Both the position numbers and the translations under genes were made by a program. DNA of 8,817 nt from Streptosporangiaceae bacterium. Its GTDB lineage: Bacteria; Actinomycetota; Actinomycetes; Streptosporangiales; Streptosporangiaceae. The stretch lies in contig JASHSZ010000049.1 in the NCBI GenBank assembly GCA_030040815.1, positions 1 through 8,817 on the forward strand, given 5' to 3'. Positions 1-6,190 of the stretch are shown here, one piece after another; position 1 is the first letter of the stretch; the number at the start of each line of letters is the position of its first letter. Below the pieces are notes generated by a model that worked only from the letters and a program-made list of their open reading frames with translations, had not been told where the DNA came from and searched no databases.

Positions 1-605
1 GCCACGTCCCCGTTCCCTTCGATGTTGTCGCAGGACATCACCGTGAATGGCGCCACGCCGCTATCCCGGCGGCGCCGCAGCGCGGCGACGACGAAGCCGA
101 ACACGGTTCGGGGCACCGCACCCGGCGCCAGGTCGTGCTGCACCAGCGGGCTGGCAATGTCAAACTCGCCGGTGTCGTGCCGCAGGTTGTAGCCGCCCTC
201 GGTGATGGTGAGCGAGACGACCCTGGTCCGCGGGTCGGTGAGCCGGTCCAGGACCTTGCCAGGCTCGTCGGGCGCGAACAGGTACTCGGCCAGGGATCCG
301 ATCACCTGCGGCTCGACGCTGCCGTCTGGCTGCTTGACCATCAAGGTGTACAGCCCGTCCTGGGACCGGAACGCCGCCCGCTTGGGCCGGTCCGTCGCGA
401 GCACGTCCACGGCGCAGACGGCCCAGTCGCTGGCCTGGCCCGCGGACATCAGCCGGTCGAGATACATCGCCTGGTGTGAGCGGTGGAAGGCCCCCGCGCC
501 GAAGTGAACGATGCCGACCTGGAGCGCGCCTCGGTCGTAGCCGGGCACGGCAACGCGCCCGGCGAGGTCGTGGATTGTCGCCGTGCGCAGCATTATCGGG
601 CCCAT
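1..605 (-). CDS. Mannitol dehydrogenase-family protein (mannitol 2-dehydrogenase / fructuronate reductase type), N-terminal part
   Basis: This gene is read on the minus strand and runs off the left edge, so only about the first 201 residues of a family that is usually near 490 are present. The family consists of cytosolic NAD(P)-dependent polyol/uronate dehydrogenases, for example D-mannitol + NAD+ to D-fructose + NADH. Visible family motifs are GIVHFGAGAFHRSHQ (about residues 31-45, dinucleotide-binding start), SLTITEGGY (about 131-139) and SCDNIEGNG (about 191-199, like the SCDN..NG of mannitol dehydrogenases). Two in-frame ATGs are possible. The one at 605 has GAGGGG (619-624) 13 nt upstream and a TTAGAT hexamer (613-618) exactly 7 nt upstream, so it could be leaderless. 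The one at 593 gives the more typical N-terminal length but has no ribosome site. The 59-bp gap to the upstream transporter suggests one operon. Substrate (mannitol, arabinitol, fructuronate) cannot be decided from this half. Confidence 0.9.
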   Translation of the reverse strand, partial: MGPIMLRTATIHDLAGRVAVPGYDRGALQVGIVHFGAGAFHRSHQAMYLDRLMSAGQASDWAVCAVDVLATDRPKRAAFRSQDGLYTLMVKQPDGSVEPQVIGSLAEYLFAPDEPGKVLDRLTDPRTRVVSLTITEGGYNLRHDTGEFDIASPLVQHDLAPGAVPRTVFGFVVAALRRRRDSGVAPFTVMSCDNIEGNGDV

Positions 606-664
606 GATCGTTATCTAACCCCTCGCGATACGGGAACGGGCGAATCTGGCGTGCGGCTCGGCAG

Positions 665-1678
665 CTAGCCGGTGCTCTGGCACGCGCCGTCGCCCGGCTG
701 GGTCCCGGTCAGGTGCTGTGTCGGCGTCAGTCCCTCGCCGCCAGCGCCAGCGCCGGCGATGGCGGTCGCGCCGTGGATGCCCGCCGCCGGCTCGGGCGCT
801 TCCGCGTCCTGCTCACCCTGGATCAGGTGGCTGTGGCTCAGCGCCGAGACGCCCGTGACCAGCAGCGCGAGTGCCAGGGCCTCGAGCGCCAGATCCTGGG
901 TGGCGGTCTGGAAGTGCTCGCCGAACAGGAACAGGCCGAGCAGACTCGCCGACAGTGGGTCGAGGATGGTGAATCCCGGCTGGGACGCGGCCAGCGGCCC
1001 GGCCGCCAGCGCGTGCGAGGCGAGCAGCAAGCTCGCCGCGCCAGCGCCTACCAGGACGTAGACCGACCAGTTCGTGAAGATCGCAGACGGGCCGCCACTG
1101 AGGTGCGAGCTGAACTCTTTGATGACTGCGGCGACGAACCCCCAGGAGATCCCGGTGGCAGCCCCCAGGATGGCGGCGCGCTGGGATCCGGACGCCGACG
1201 GTCGCCGACCGAGCCCGAAGGCCAGCGCCAGCGCGACCAGCACGACGCCGAGCGTTGCCAGGCCGGCCAGCAGCCACAGGTAGCCGGGAGCGTGCTGGCG
1301 GCCGCCCGAAGGCTGCGCCGCGAAGAGGAACACGGCGAGCCCGGCGCACATCGCCGCCGCTGCCAGCCAGTCGCGCTGTTTCACCATCCGGTTCCCGAGT
1401 ATCGCCATGTAACCGAAGACGAACAGCAGTTCCAGGGCCAGGATCGGCTGGACGAGGGCCAGGGGCCCGGAGTGCAAGGCCGCGAGCTGGAAGACGAATC
1501 CGAGGATCATGCTCGCGATCCCGGTCAGCCAGATCGGGTGCCGGGCAAGCCGGAATACCAGCCAGACATCAAGCTTGGCTGACTGGCTCTCGGTCGTCCT
1601 CGCGCCAAGGCGCTGGCACACCGAGGAAGTCGCCGTGCACAGGCTCGCCGCCAGTGCGAACAGGATCGCCTTTTCCAT
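665..1678 (-). CDS. DMT/EamA-type (NIPA-like) multi-pass membrane transporter
   Basis: The predicted protein has 337 residues and is almost entirely hydrophobic. Roughly nine or ten membrane segments can be seen, near residues 3-20, 49-70, 74-97, 103-121, 131-155, 168-187, 203-224, 228-248 and 258-281. The loop and helix around GPLALVQPILALELLFVFGY (about 71-90) and the second-half GPLAASQPGFTILDPLSAS resemble the repeated EamA halves of drug/metabolite transporters and the related actinobacterial NIPA-like proteins. A hydrophilic Ala/Gly/Pro-rich tail of about 55 residues follows the last helix and is probably cytoplasmic and disordered. The ATG at 1678 has AAGGAG (1695-1700), but 16 nt away, which is unusually far; no closer in-frame start exists. 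It is likely co-transcribed with the dehydrogenase downstream. The substrate is unknown; a role in supplying that enzyme is only inference from position. Confidence 0.85.
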   Translation of the reverse strand: MEKAILFALAASLCTATSSVCQRLGARTTESQSAKLDVWLVFRLARHPIWLTGIASMILGFVFQLAALHSGPLALVQPILALELLFVFGYMAILGNRMVKQRDWLAAAAMCAGLAVFLFAAQPSGGRQHAPGYLWLLAGLATLGVVLVALALAFGLGRRPSASGSQRAAILGAATGISWGFVAAVIKEFSSHLSGGPSAIFTNWSVYVLVGAGAASLLLASHALAAGPLAASQPGFTILDPLSASLLGLFLFGEHFQTATQDLALEALALALLVTGVSALSHSHLIQGEQDAEAPEPAAGIHGATAIAGAGAGGEGLTPTQHLTGTQPGDGACQSTG

Positions 1679-1776
1679 CTGGCCTAGCCGCCGTCTCCTT
1701 GCTTGCGAGGTAACCGATCACAGCCAGCATCCAGCCTTAACAGCGTTCCTCTCAAGTTTCTTTCAGGCTTGACACT

Positions 1777-1788
1777 GACGTTAACGTC
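1777..1788. promoter_or_regulatory. Perfect 12-bp palindrome, MerR/LiuR-type operator candidate
   Basis: GACGTTAACGTC is its own reverse complement. Its core ACGT-TA-ACGT matches the ACGT-WW-ACGT core known for LiuR-type MerR-family regulators of acyl-CoA and branched-chain catabolism. A TTGACA hexamer (1769-1774) sits just beside it on the plus strand, but no minus-10 box follows at 17-19 bp and no plus-strand gene lies downstream. The site is about 100 bp upstream of the transporter start at 1678, so it more likely controls that minus-strand operon. No regulator gene is in the window. Confidence 0.45.
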
Positions 1789-1803
1789 GTGCGCTGCGTC
1801 GCG

Positions 1804-1818
1804 GGAGCCAACGGCTCC
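1804..1818 (-). terminator. Hairpin after the FAD reductase stop, possible terminator
   Basis: GGAGCC-AAC-GGCTCC forms a 6-bp all-perfect stem with a 3-nt loop, beginning 13 nt past the stop of the FAD reductase on the minus strand. No T-run follows, so it would be a tail-less actinobacterial-type terminator or simply a stable hairpin. Confidence 0.35.
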
Positions 1819-1831
1819 GGCAGCGGCGGCG

Positions 1832-3061
1832 CTAGGCGAGCCCGGCCAGGTCGATGGTCGGGTCGCGGAGCACATCAGGATCCGTCGGCTTGCCCGACCG
1901 GACCAGCGCCTGGATCGCGTCGTTGACGTCCCAGATATTGACGTTCATGCCCGCCAGCACCCGGCGACCGGAGTCGAGCCAGAACGCGATGAACTCGCGC
2001 GCCGCAATGTCTCCCCGGAAGACGACCCGCTCATAGCCGCCGGGCTCCACGTAGCCGGAGTACTCCATGCCGAGGTCGTACTGATCGGTGTAGAAGTACG
2101 GCACCCGGTCGTAGCTCACCGGCTGGTCGAGCATCGACCGGGCGGCCGCCTGCGGCTGATTCAGCGCGTTCGCCCAGTGCTCCACCCGGATGTGCTTGCC
2201 GAGCAGCGGATGGAAGGCGCTGGCGACGTCGCCGGCCGCGTAGACGGCGGGATCATCGGTGCGCAGGTCAGCACCGACCACCACGCCGTTAGCCACCGGC
2301 AGCCCGGCGGCGTCGGCGAGCTGGGTGTTCGGTGTGATGCCGATGCCAACGATGACCAGGTCGGCGTCGATCTGTGTGCCGTCGGTCAGCCGCAAGCCGG
2401 TGGCGCGCCCGGCAGCGCCGGTGATCTCTGCTGCGCTAGTCCCCAGCCGAAGATCGACGCCGTGATCGCGGTGCAGCTGGGCGAATACCCGGGCGCACTC
2501 GGGCCCGAGCACTTGCAGCAGCGGCAGCTCGGCGGTCTCGAGCACGGTGACCTCGGCGCCGGCGATGCGCGCCGCCGCGGCGGTCTCGAGGCCGATCCAG
2601 CCCGCGCCGATGACCGCCACCGCCGACGCCGACTCGAGCGCCGTCTTGATTCGGTCGCTGTCGCCGACGGTGCGCAGGTACACCACGCCGTCCAGGTCGG
2701 CGCCGCGCGTCGGCAGCCGTCGCGGCGCCGACCCGGTGGCCAGCAGCAGCTTCGCGTACGGCTGCGAACTGCCGTCGGAGAGCGTCACCCGGTGCCCCGC
2801 CCGGTCGATCTCGGTGACCGGCACGCCCAGCCGCAGGTCCACGTCGTGCTCGGCGTACCACTCCGCCGGGTGCACGTAGATCGTGTCCCGCGGTGACTTG
2901 CCCTGGAGGTAGTCCTTGGACAGCGGCGGCCGCTCGTACGGGAGCTCAGATTCCGCGCCGATCAGCACGACAGGGCCGGCGAAACCCTCGGCTCGAAGCG
3001 TCTCCGCGGCCTTGGCTCCGGCAAGGCTGGCCCCGACGATTACGCAGGCACGCTCGCTCAC
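1832..3061 (-). CDS. NAD(P)/FAD-dependent ferredoxin/rubredoxin reductase-type oxidoreductase
   Basis: This is a 409-residue flavoprotein that would pass electrons from NAD(P)H to a small iron-sulfur protein such as a ferredoxin serving a P450 or dioxygenase. FAD-binding GASLAGAKAAETLR is at residues 10-23, PYERPPLSK at 41-49, LLATGSAPRR at 106-115, the NAD(P)-binding VIGAGWIGLETA at 150-161, the second FAD motif VYAAGDVA at 273-280 and VEHWANALNQ at 293-302. A C-terminal reductase dimerisation-type domain fills about 320-409. Length is normal for the ThcD/CamA-like family. The frame opens with GTG at 3067, but GGAGGA (3068-3073) directly abuts that codon. The next in-frame GTG at 3061 has the ideal 6-nt spacing, so I start there. 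No ferredoxin, P450 or oxygenase is in the window, so its partner must lie elsewhere. It is transcribed divergently from the first glycosyltransferase. Confidence 0.92.
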   Translation of the reverse strand: MSERACVIVGASLAGAKAAETLRAEGFAGPVVLIGAESELPYERPPLSKDYLQGKSPRDTIYVHPAEWYAEHDVDLRLGVPVTEIDRAGHRVTLSDGSSQPYAKLLLATGSAPRRLPTRGADLDGVVYLRTVGDSDRIKTALESASAVAVIGAGWIGLETAAAARIAGAEVTVLETAELPLLQVLGPECARVFAQLHRDHGVDLRLGTSAAEITGAAGRATGLRLTDGTQIDADLVIVGIGITPNTQLADAAGLPVANGVVVGADLRTDDPAVYAAGDVASAFHPLLGKHIRVEHWANALNQPQAAARSMLDQPVSYDRVPYFYTDQYDLGMEYSGYVEPGGYERVVFRGDIAAREFIAFWLDSGRRVLAGMNVNIWDVNDAIQALVRSGKPTDPDVLRDPTIDLAGLA

Positions 3062-3067
3062 CGTCAC

Positions 3068-3073
3068 TCCTCC
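3068..3073 (-). promoter_or_regulatory. Shine-Dalgarno that decides the FAD reductase start
   Basis: GGAGGA on the minus strand touches the GTG at 3067 but lies 6 nt before the GTG at 3061. Spacing therefore favours 3061 as the true start and removes two residues from the longest frame. Confidence 0.7.
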
Positions 3074-3093
3074 CGCGCGCGGAAATTCGCTGG

Positions 3094-3111
3094 CGGAGTC
3101 AAGCTACTCCG
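3094..3111. promoter_or_regulatory. Inverted repeat in the 5' region of the FAD reductase gene
   Basis: CGGAGT-CAAGCT-ACTCCG is a perfect 6-bp inverted repeat with a 6-nt centre, about 33 bp upstream of the GTG at 3061. On the minus strand it contains TAGCTT and TTGACT, which look like promoter elements but are not spaced as a pair. It could be an operator or an mRNA leader hairpin. Confidence 0.3.
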
Positions 3112-3247
3112 GCGCCGAACTACAGGACAGGCTCAGGGCTGGCTTAGCGGGCCGCGTCCGGACCAGGTAGCCCTGGCATGCTGGCCACGAGACGGTTGCC
3201 GGCGGGAAGCGGAGGTGTGATGGCCGCCAGGTCCGGCTGGCAGCTGA

Positions 3248-3263
3248 CAGCCGCTCGCGGCTG
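3248..3263. other. Hairpin upstream of the first GT87 promoter
   Basis: CAGCCG-CTCG-CGGCTG forms a perfect 6-bp stem with a tetraloop, ending 31 bp before the GATACT box at 3295. With no gene reading into it on the plus strand, it may insulate the promoter or be a regulator site. No T-run follows. Confidence 0.3.
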
Positions 3264-3294
3264 AGCCGGTGCCGTGGGATGGCGGCGAATCCGG

Positions 3295-3300
3295 GATACT
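3295..3300 (+). promoter_or_regulatory. Minus-10 box GATACT of a predicted leaderless promoter (first GT87 gene)
   Basis: GATACT is followed by exactly 7 nt (AGAGCCC) and then the GTG start at 3308, so transcription should begin at or next to the start codon. There is no Shine-Dalgarno. The same arrangement with conserved flanks (TCCG before, AGCCCGTG after) stands in front of the paralog at 4808. No convincing minus-35 box is visible. Confidence 0.65.
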
Positions 3301-3307
3301 AGAGCCC

Positions 3308-4711
3308 GTGTCGACGCTCCTTCGAGCCAGCGGTGCTCGGCTGGCGGGCAGCGTGCGCCCGATTCGCGGGTCGCTGCTGATCGCGGGCGCGGTCCTGTTT
3401 GCGGTCACGATCGCGGGCTACTGCGCGTTCATCGTCACCCATCCGGCGGACAGCTGGCTGAGCCCCGTTGACCTGAATGTGTACCGGATGGGCGGCGAAG
3501 TAGTCGCGCACATCCGGCCGCCCTACAACCCGGCGCTGGCGTCGCCGCTGTATGACTGGCCGGGATTCGGGCTGAAGTTCACCTACCCCCCGTTCGCCGC
3601 GATCGTCTTTGCCATCTTTGCGTTCTTTTCCTGGGGTCTGCTGCCCGAGTTCTGGCTCGGGGTGAACATCGTCGCCCTCCTCGCGACGATCTGGGTGACA
3701 CTCGGCGGGCTCGGCTACCGCGCCAGTCTGGCCAAGCTCGGCGGCACACTGGCGCTCGCAGCCGTGCTGTTCTGGACCGAGCCGGTGCAGCGGACGATGT
3801 ACCTCGGTCAGATCGAGCTCGTGCTGATGCTGCTGGTCATCTGGGACCTGTGTCAGCCGGAGCGGCGCTGGTGGCAGGGCGTCGGCGTGGGCCTGGCCGC
3901 CGGGATCAAGCTGGTGCCGCTGATCTTCATCCCGTTCCTGCTGTTCACCCGGCGGTACCGGCAGGCCGCGGTCGCGGCGGGCACGTTCGTCGCCTCCGTG
4001 ATCATCGGGTTTTTGGTGCTGCCCGCGGACTCGCGGGCATGGTGGCTGGACGGACTGCTGTTCCAGAGCGGTCGGACCGGCTTCACCGGCTGGGAAGGCA
4101 ACCAGTCTCTGGATGGCCTCATTGCCCGGCTGTCGGGCAGCATCTCGGGAGGCGAGCCCATCTGGATTGTGGCGGCGGCCGTGGTGCTCATCGGCGGCAT
4201 CGCGTGCGCCGTGGCCTTCGCGCGGGCAGGCCACTGGCTTCCGGGCGTGCTGACCTGCGCGCTGACCGGCCTGCTCATCTCGCCCATCAGCTGGGACCAC
4301 CACTGGGTCTGGATCGTTCCCGGAGTGACGGTGCTGGCGTGCTACGGGATCCGGTGCCGGGGCTGGTTGCGGTGGGCGTGGCTCTCCGCGGCCGTCTTGA
4401 TCGGTGCCCTGTTCGGCGCCTGGCCGGGCGCCCTCTGGGGCCAGCCGCAGGACCTGGGTGGCTTTTCCGAGGGCCTGATCTGGTGGCCGCCCAACACCAA
4501 CCCTGGCACCTTCCAGCGGCTCGGCGACCGGCCGTGGTACGTCGAGTACCACTGGCGCGGCTTCCAGCTCGTCGTCGGCAATCTTTACGTGCTCACGGGG
4601 CTCGCGGTACTGCTGATAGCCGCAGCTATCGCCGTGCGCATCGCCGTGACGCGCCGCCGGGAGGAGCAGGACGAGGTCACCGCCGGGCCAGCGGCGCTGC
4701 TGACCGGGTGA
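3308..4711 (+). CDS. GT87-family (DUF2029) polyprenyl-phosphate-sugar glycosyltransferase, tandem copy 1
   Basis: This is a 467-residue integral membrane GT-C glycosyltransferase, probably an alpha-mannosyltransferase of the PimE/Rv2181 type. Such enzymes use polyprenyl-phosphate mannose on the outer membrane face to extend envelope lipoglycans or polysaccharides. Family signatures are VDLNVY after the first helix (Asp55, candidate catalytic residue), FTYPPFAA (91-98), YLGQIELVLMLLVIWDL, the WWQGVGVGLAAGIKLVPLIFIP block, a NQSLDGLIARL loop and SPISWDHHWVW. About ten or more helices are evident. The frame opens earlier at 3269, but GTG 3308 is preferred: it follows a leaderless GATACT box, and it makes the N-terminus align without gaps with the next gene (Asp55 in both). 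Relative to that paralog it has a 9-residue insertion in the first outer loop (about 70-79, Pro/Tyr/Asn-rich). The sugar and acceptor are not known. Confidence 0.88.
   Translation: MSTLLRASGARLAGSVRPIRGSLLIAGAVLFAVTIAGYCAFIVTHPADSWLSPVDLNVYRMGGEVVAHIRPPYNPALASPLYDWPGFGLKFTYPPFAAIVFAIFAFFSWGLLPEFWLGVNIVALLATIWVTLGGLGYRASLAKLGGTLALAAVLFWTEPVQRTMYLGQIELVLMLLVIWDLCQPERRWWQGVGVGLAAGIKLVPLIFIPFLLFTRRYRQAAVAAGTFVASVIIGFLVLPADSRAWWLDGLLFQSGRTGFTGWEGNQSLDGLIARLSGSISGGEPIWIVAAAVVLIGGIACAVAFARAGHWLPGVLTCALTGLLISPISWDHHWVWIVPGVTVLACYGIRCRGWLRWAWLSAAVLIGALFGAWPGALWGQPQDLGGFSEGLIWWPPNTNPGTFQRLGDRPWYVEYHWRGFQLVVGNLYVLTGLAVLLIAAAIAVRIAVTRRREEQDEVTAGPAALLTG
4287..4314 (+). repeat. 28-bp exact repeat shared by the tandem GT87 genes (copy 1)
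   Basis: These 28 bases, coding for the SWDHHWVW signature, are identical to 5757-5784, 1470 bp away. This is the longest identical run I noticed between the two genes and a possible site for recombination or gene conversion. Confidence 0.8.
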
Positions 4712-4726
4712 TAGTTACTGATAGCT

Positions 4727-4743
4727 GCCGCCAGAACGGCGGC
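4727..4743 (+). terminator. Hairpin after the first GT87 gene, possible terminator
   Basis: GCCGCC-AGAAC-GGCGGC forms a perfect 6-bp stem and 5-nt loop starting 16 nt after the TGA at 4709-4711. No T-run follows. With the separate promoter at 4795 it suggests the two glycosyltransferase genes are transcribed as independent units. Confidence 0.4.
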
Positions 4744-4772
4744 CGGGGCAGCGGCGCGCCGGGGCAGCGGCG
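4742..4772 (+). repeat. Tandem 15-bp direct repeat, 16-bp period, upstream of the second GT87 promoter
   Basis: GCCGGGGCAGCGGCG occurs at 4742-4756 and again at 4758-4772. The pair sits 22 bp upstream of the GATACT box at 4795, where a minus-35 region or activator would bind. The first gene copy lacks an equivalent repeat. Confidence 0.65.
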
Positions 4773-4794
4773 TCGCCTGGTGCTGCCGGTCCGC

Positions 4795-4800
4795 GATACT
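4795..4800 (+). promoter_or_regulatory. Minus-10 box GATACT of a predicted leaderless promoter (second GT87 gene)
   Basis: GATACT is followed by 7 nt (GTAGCCC) and then GTG at 4808. Both spacing and flanking bases match the box at 3295. There is no Shine-Dalgarno and no clear minus-35 element. Confidence 0.65.
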
Positions 4801-4807
4801 GTAGCCC

Positions 4808-6190
4808 GTGCCTAACCTCGTGCAGCCGGGCAGCGCTGGTCTCGCGGGCAAGACTCACCCGTCCGGACAGACGGTGCTGACCGCGGGTGTGGTCGTGGTC
4901 CTCATCTCGATGGCCTGTTACGGCGCGTACATCGTCAGCCATCCGACGATCATGTGGCTCAATACGGTCGACCTGCATGTCTACGTGCGGGGCGGACGGG
5001 CAGTCCTGAACGGCACGCCGCTGTACGACTGGCCGGACACCACGAACCAGTTCACCTACCCGCCGTTCGCCGCCCTGATCTTCACCGTGGTCGGGGCGCT
5101 GCCGTGGCACCTGGTGATCGGACTCTGGAGCCTGGCGAGCCTGCTGGCGCTGCCCGTCGCGATCTGGGTAACGCTCGGCGCGCTCGGTTACCGGGACTGG
5201 GAGACGCGCGCTGGCGGCACGCTGCTGGCCACGGCGGTGCTGTTCTGGGTCGCGCCCGTGCTGCACGTCATATATCTGGGCCAGATCGAGCTGCTGCTGA
5301 TGGCTCTTCTCCTGTGGGATCTGTTCCAGCCGGAACGGCGCTGGTGGCAGGGCATCGGTGTCGGCATCGCCGCCGGGATCAAGCTCGTCCCGCTGATCTT
5401 CATCCCCTACCTGCTGCTCACGCGGAGGTTCCGGCAGGCCGTCGTGGCGGCGACGACGTTCGTGGGCACCGTCCTGGTCGGCTTCGCCTTGCCGGCCGAT
5501 TCGCGGGCGTGGTGGCTGCACGGGCTGTTCCTCCAGGGCGGCCGCATCGGGTTCGTCGGCCGTGACTCCAACCAGTCGCTGGCTGCCCTCATCACCCGGC
5601 TGGCCGGCAGCGTCGCAGCGGGGAAGCCGATCTGGCTGCCGGTCGTGGTGCTGACGCTGATCGTGGGCCTGGCCTGTGCGGCCCTGCTCCATCGGGCAGG
5701 CCAGCCGGTAGCCGGAGTTCTCACCTGCGCGCTCACGGGCCTGCTCGTGTCGCCGTTCAGCTGGGACCACCACTGGGTCTGGATAGTCCCCATCGTCGTC
5801 GTCCTCGGCTGCTACGGGCTGCGTGCGCGCGGAGCGTTGCGGTACGCGTGGCTCACGGGTGCAGTGCTCGTCGCCGGGCTGTTCGGGGCGTGGCCGGGCG
5901 CGCTGTGGGGTCAGCCGCGGACTTCGGGCGATGTCTTCGAGGGCCTGATCTACTGGCCGCCCGGTACCACCGCGGGTCAGTATTACCGGCTCGGGGACCG
6001 GCCGTGGTATGGCGAGTACCACTGGCACGACTGGCAGTTGGTCGTCGGCAACCTGGACCTGCTGACAGGTCTGGCGGTGTTCGTGGTGGCCGCGGTGCTC
6101 GCGGTGCGGCTGACCGTGGCGCGCCGCCGGCAGGCATCGGCCGCCGGGGTGGACCCGGTCAGCAGCGCGGCGTCCGCGGTCAGCCGCTAG
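4808..6190 (+). CDS. GT87-family (DUF2029) polyprenyl-phosphate-sugar glycosyltransferase, tandem copy 2
   Basis: This is a 460-residue polytopic GT-C enzyme, clearly a tandem duplicate of the preceding gene; most of the central part is identical or conservative by eye. It shares VDLHVY with Asp55, FTYPPFAA (82-89), YLGQIELLLMALLLWDL, WWQGIGVGIAAGIKLVPLIFIP, NQSLAALITRL, SPFSWDHHWVW, GAWPGALWGQP and the late RLGDRPWYGEYHWHDWQLVVGN outer segment. It lacks the 9-residue outer-loop insertion of copy 1. Start is GTG, predicted leaderless. The likely role is transfer of a sugar, probably mannose, from a polyprenyl-phosphate donor outside the membrane; the acceptor may differ from that of copy 1. 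The 3' end overlaps the convergent gene on the other strand by 11 bp. Confidence 0.88.
   Translation: MPNLVQPGSAGLAGKTHPSGQTVLTAGVVVVLISMACYGAYIVSHPTIMWLNTVDLHVYVRGGRAVLNGTPLYDWPDTTNQFTYPPFAALIFTVVGALPWHLVIGLWSLASLLALPVAIWVTLGALGYRDWETRAGGTLLATAVLFWVAPVLHVIYLGQIELLLMALLLWDLFQPERRWWQGIGVGIAAGIKLVPLIFIPYLLLTRRFRQAVVAATTFVGTVLVGFALPADSRAWWLHGLFLQGGRIGFVGRDSNQSLAALITRLAGSVAAGKPIWLPVVVLTLIVGLACAALLHRAGQPVAGVLTCALTGLLVSPFSWDHHWVWIVPIVVVLGCYGLRARGALRYAWLTGAVLVAGLFGAWPGALWGQPRTSGDVFEGLIYWPPGTTAGQYYRLGDRPWYGEYHWHDWQLVVGNLDLLTGLAVFVVAAVLAVRLTVARRRQASAAGVDPVSSAASAVSR
5757..5784 (+). repeat. 28-bp exact repeat shared by the tandem GT87 genes (copy 2)
   Basis: Identical to 4287-4314; see that entry. Confidence 0.8.

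Noticed and set aside
135..507. Plus-strand frames opposite the mannitol dehydrogenase-family gene
   Set aside because: The minus strand carries the dehydrogenase motifs continuously to the window edge.
713..1582. Open plus-strand frame of 289 codons opposite the DMT transporter
   Set aside because: It has Arg/Gln/Glu-rich low-complexity translation, and the minus strand encodes a clear multi-helix membrane protein.
1769..1799. Plus-strand promoter starting from TTGACA
   Set aside because: No acceptable minus-10 at 17-19 bp and no plus-strand gene downstream; kept only as a flank of the palindrome.
1703..2896. Open plus-strand frame of 397 codons antisense to the FAD reductase
   Set aside because: It is rich in Arg, Gly, Val and Asp with no recognisable motif, and the opposite strand encodes an intact flavoprotein. 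Long antisense frames are expected in high-GC DNA.
3299..4552. Open minus-strand frame of 417 codons antisense to the first GT87 gene
   Set aside because: Composition is dominated by Arg, Pro, Gln and His with no hydrophobic or domain structure. It is a shadow of the real gene.
4742..4772. CRISPR-like repeat
   Set aside because: Only two copies, a 1-bp gap between them and no spacer. It is a short tandem repeat.
4715..6028. Open minus-strand frame of 437 codons antisense to the second GT87 gene
   Set aside because: Its repeats of the antisense composition of the first paralog simply mirror the gene duplication. No family motif is visible.
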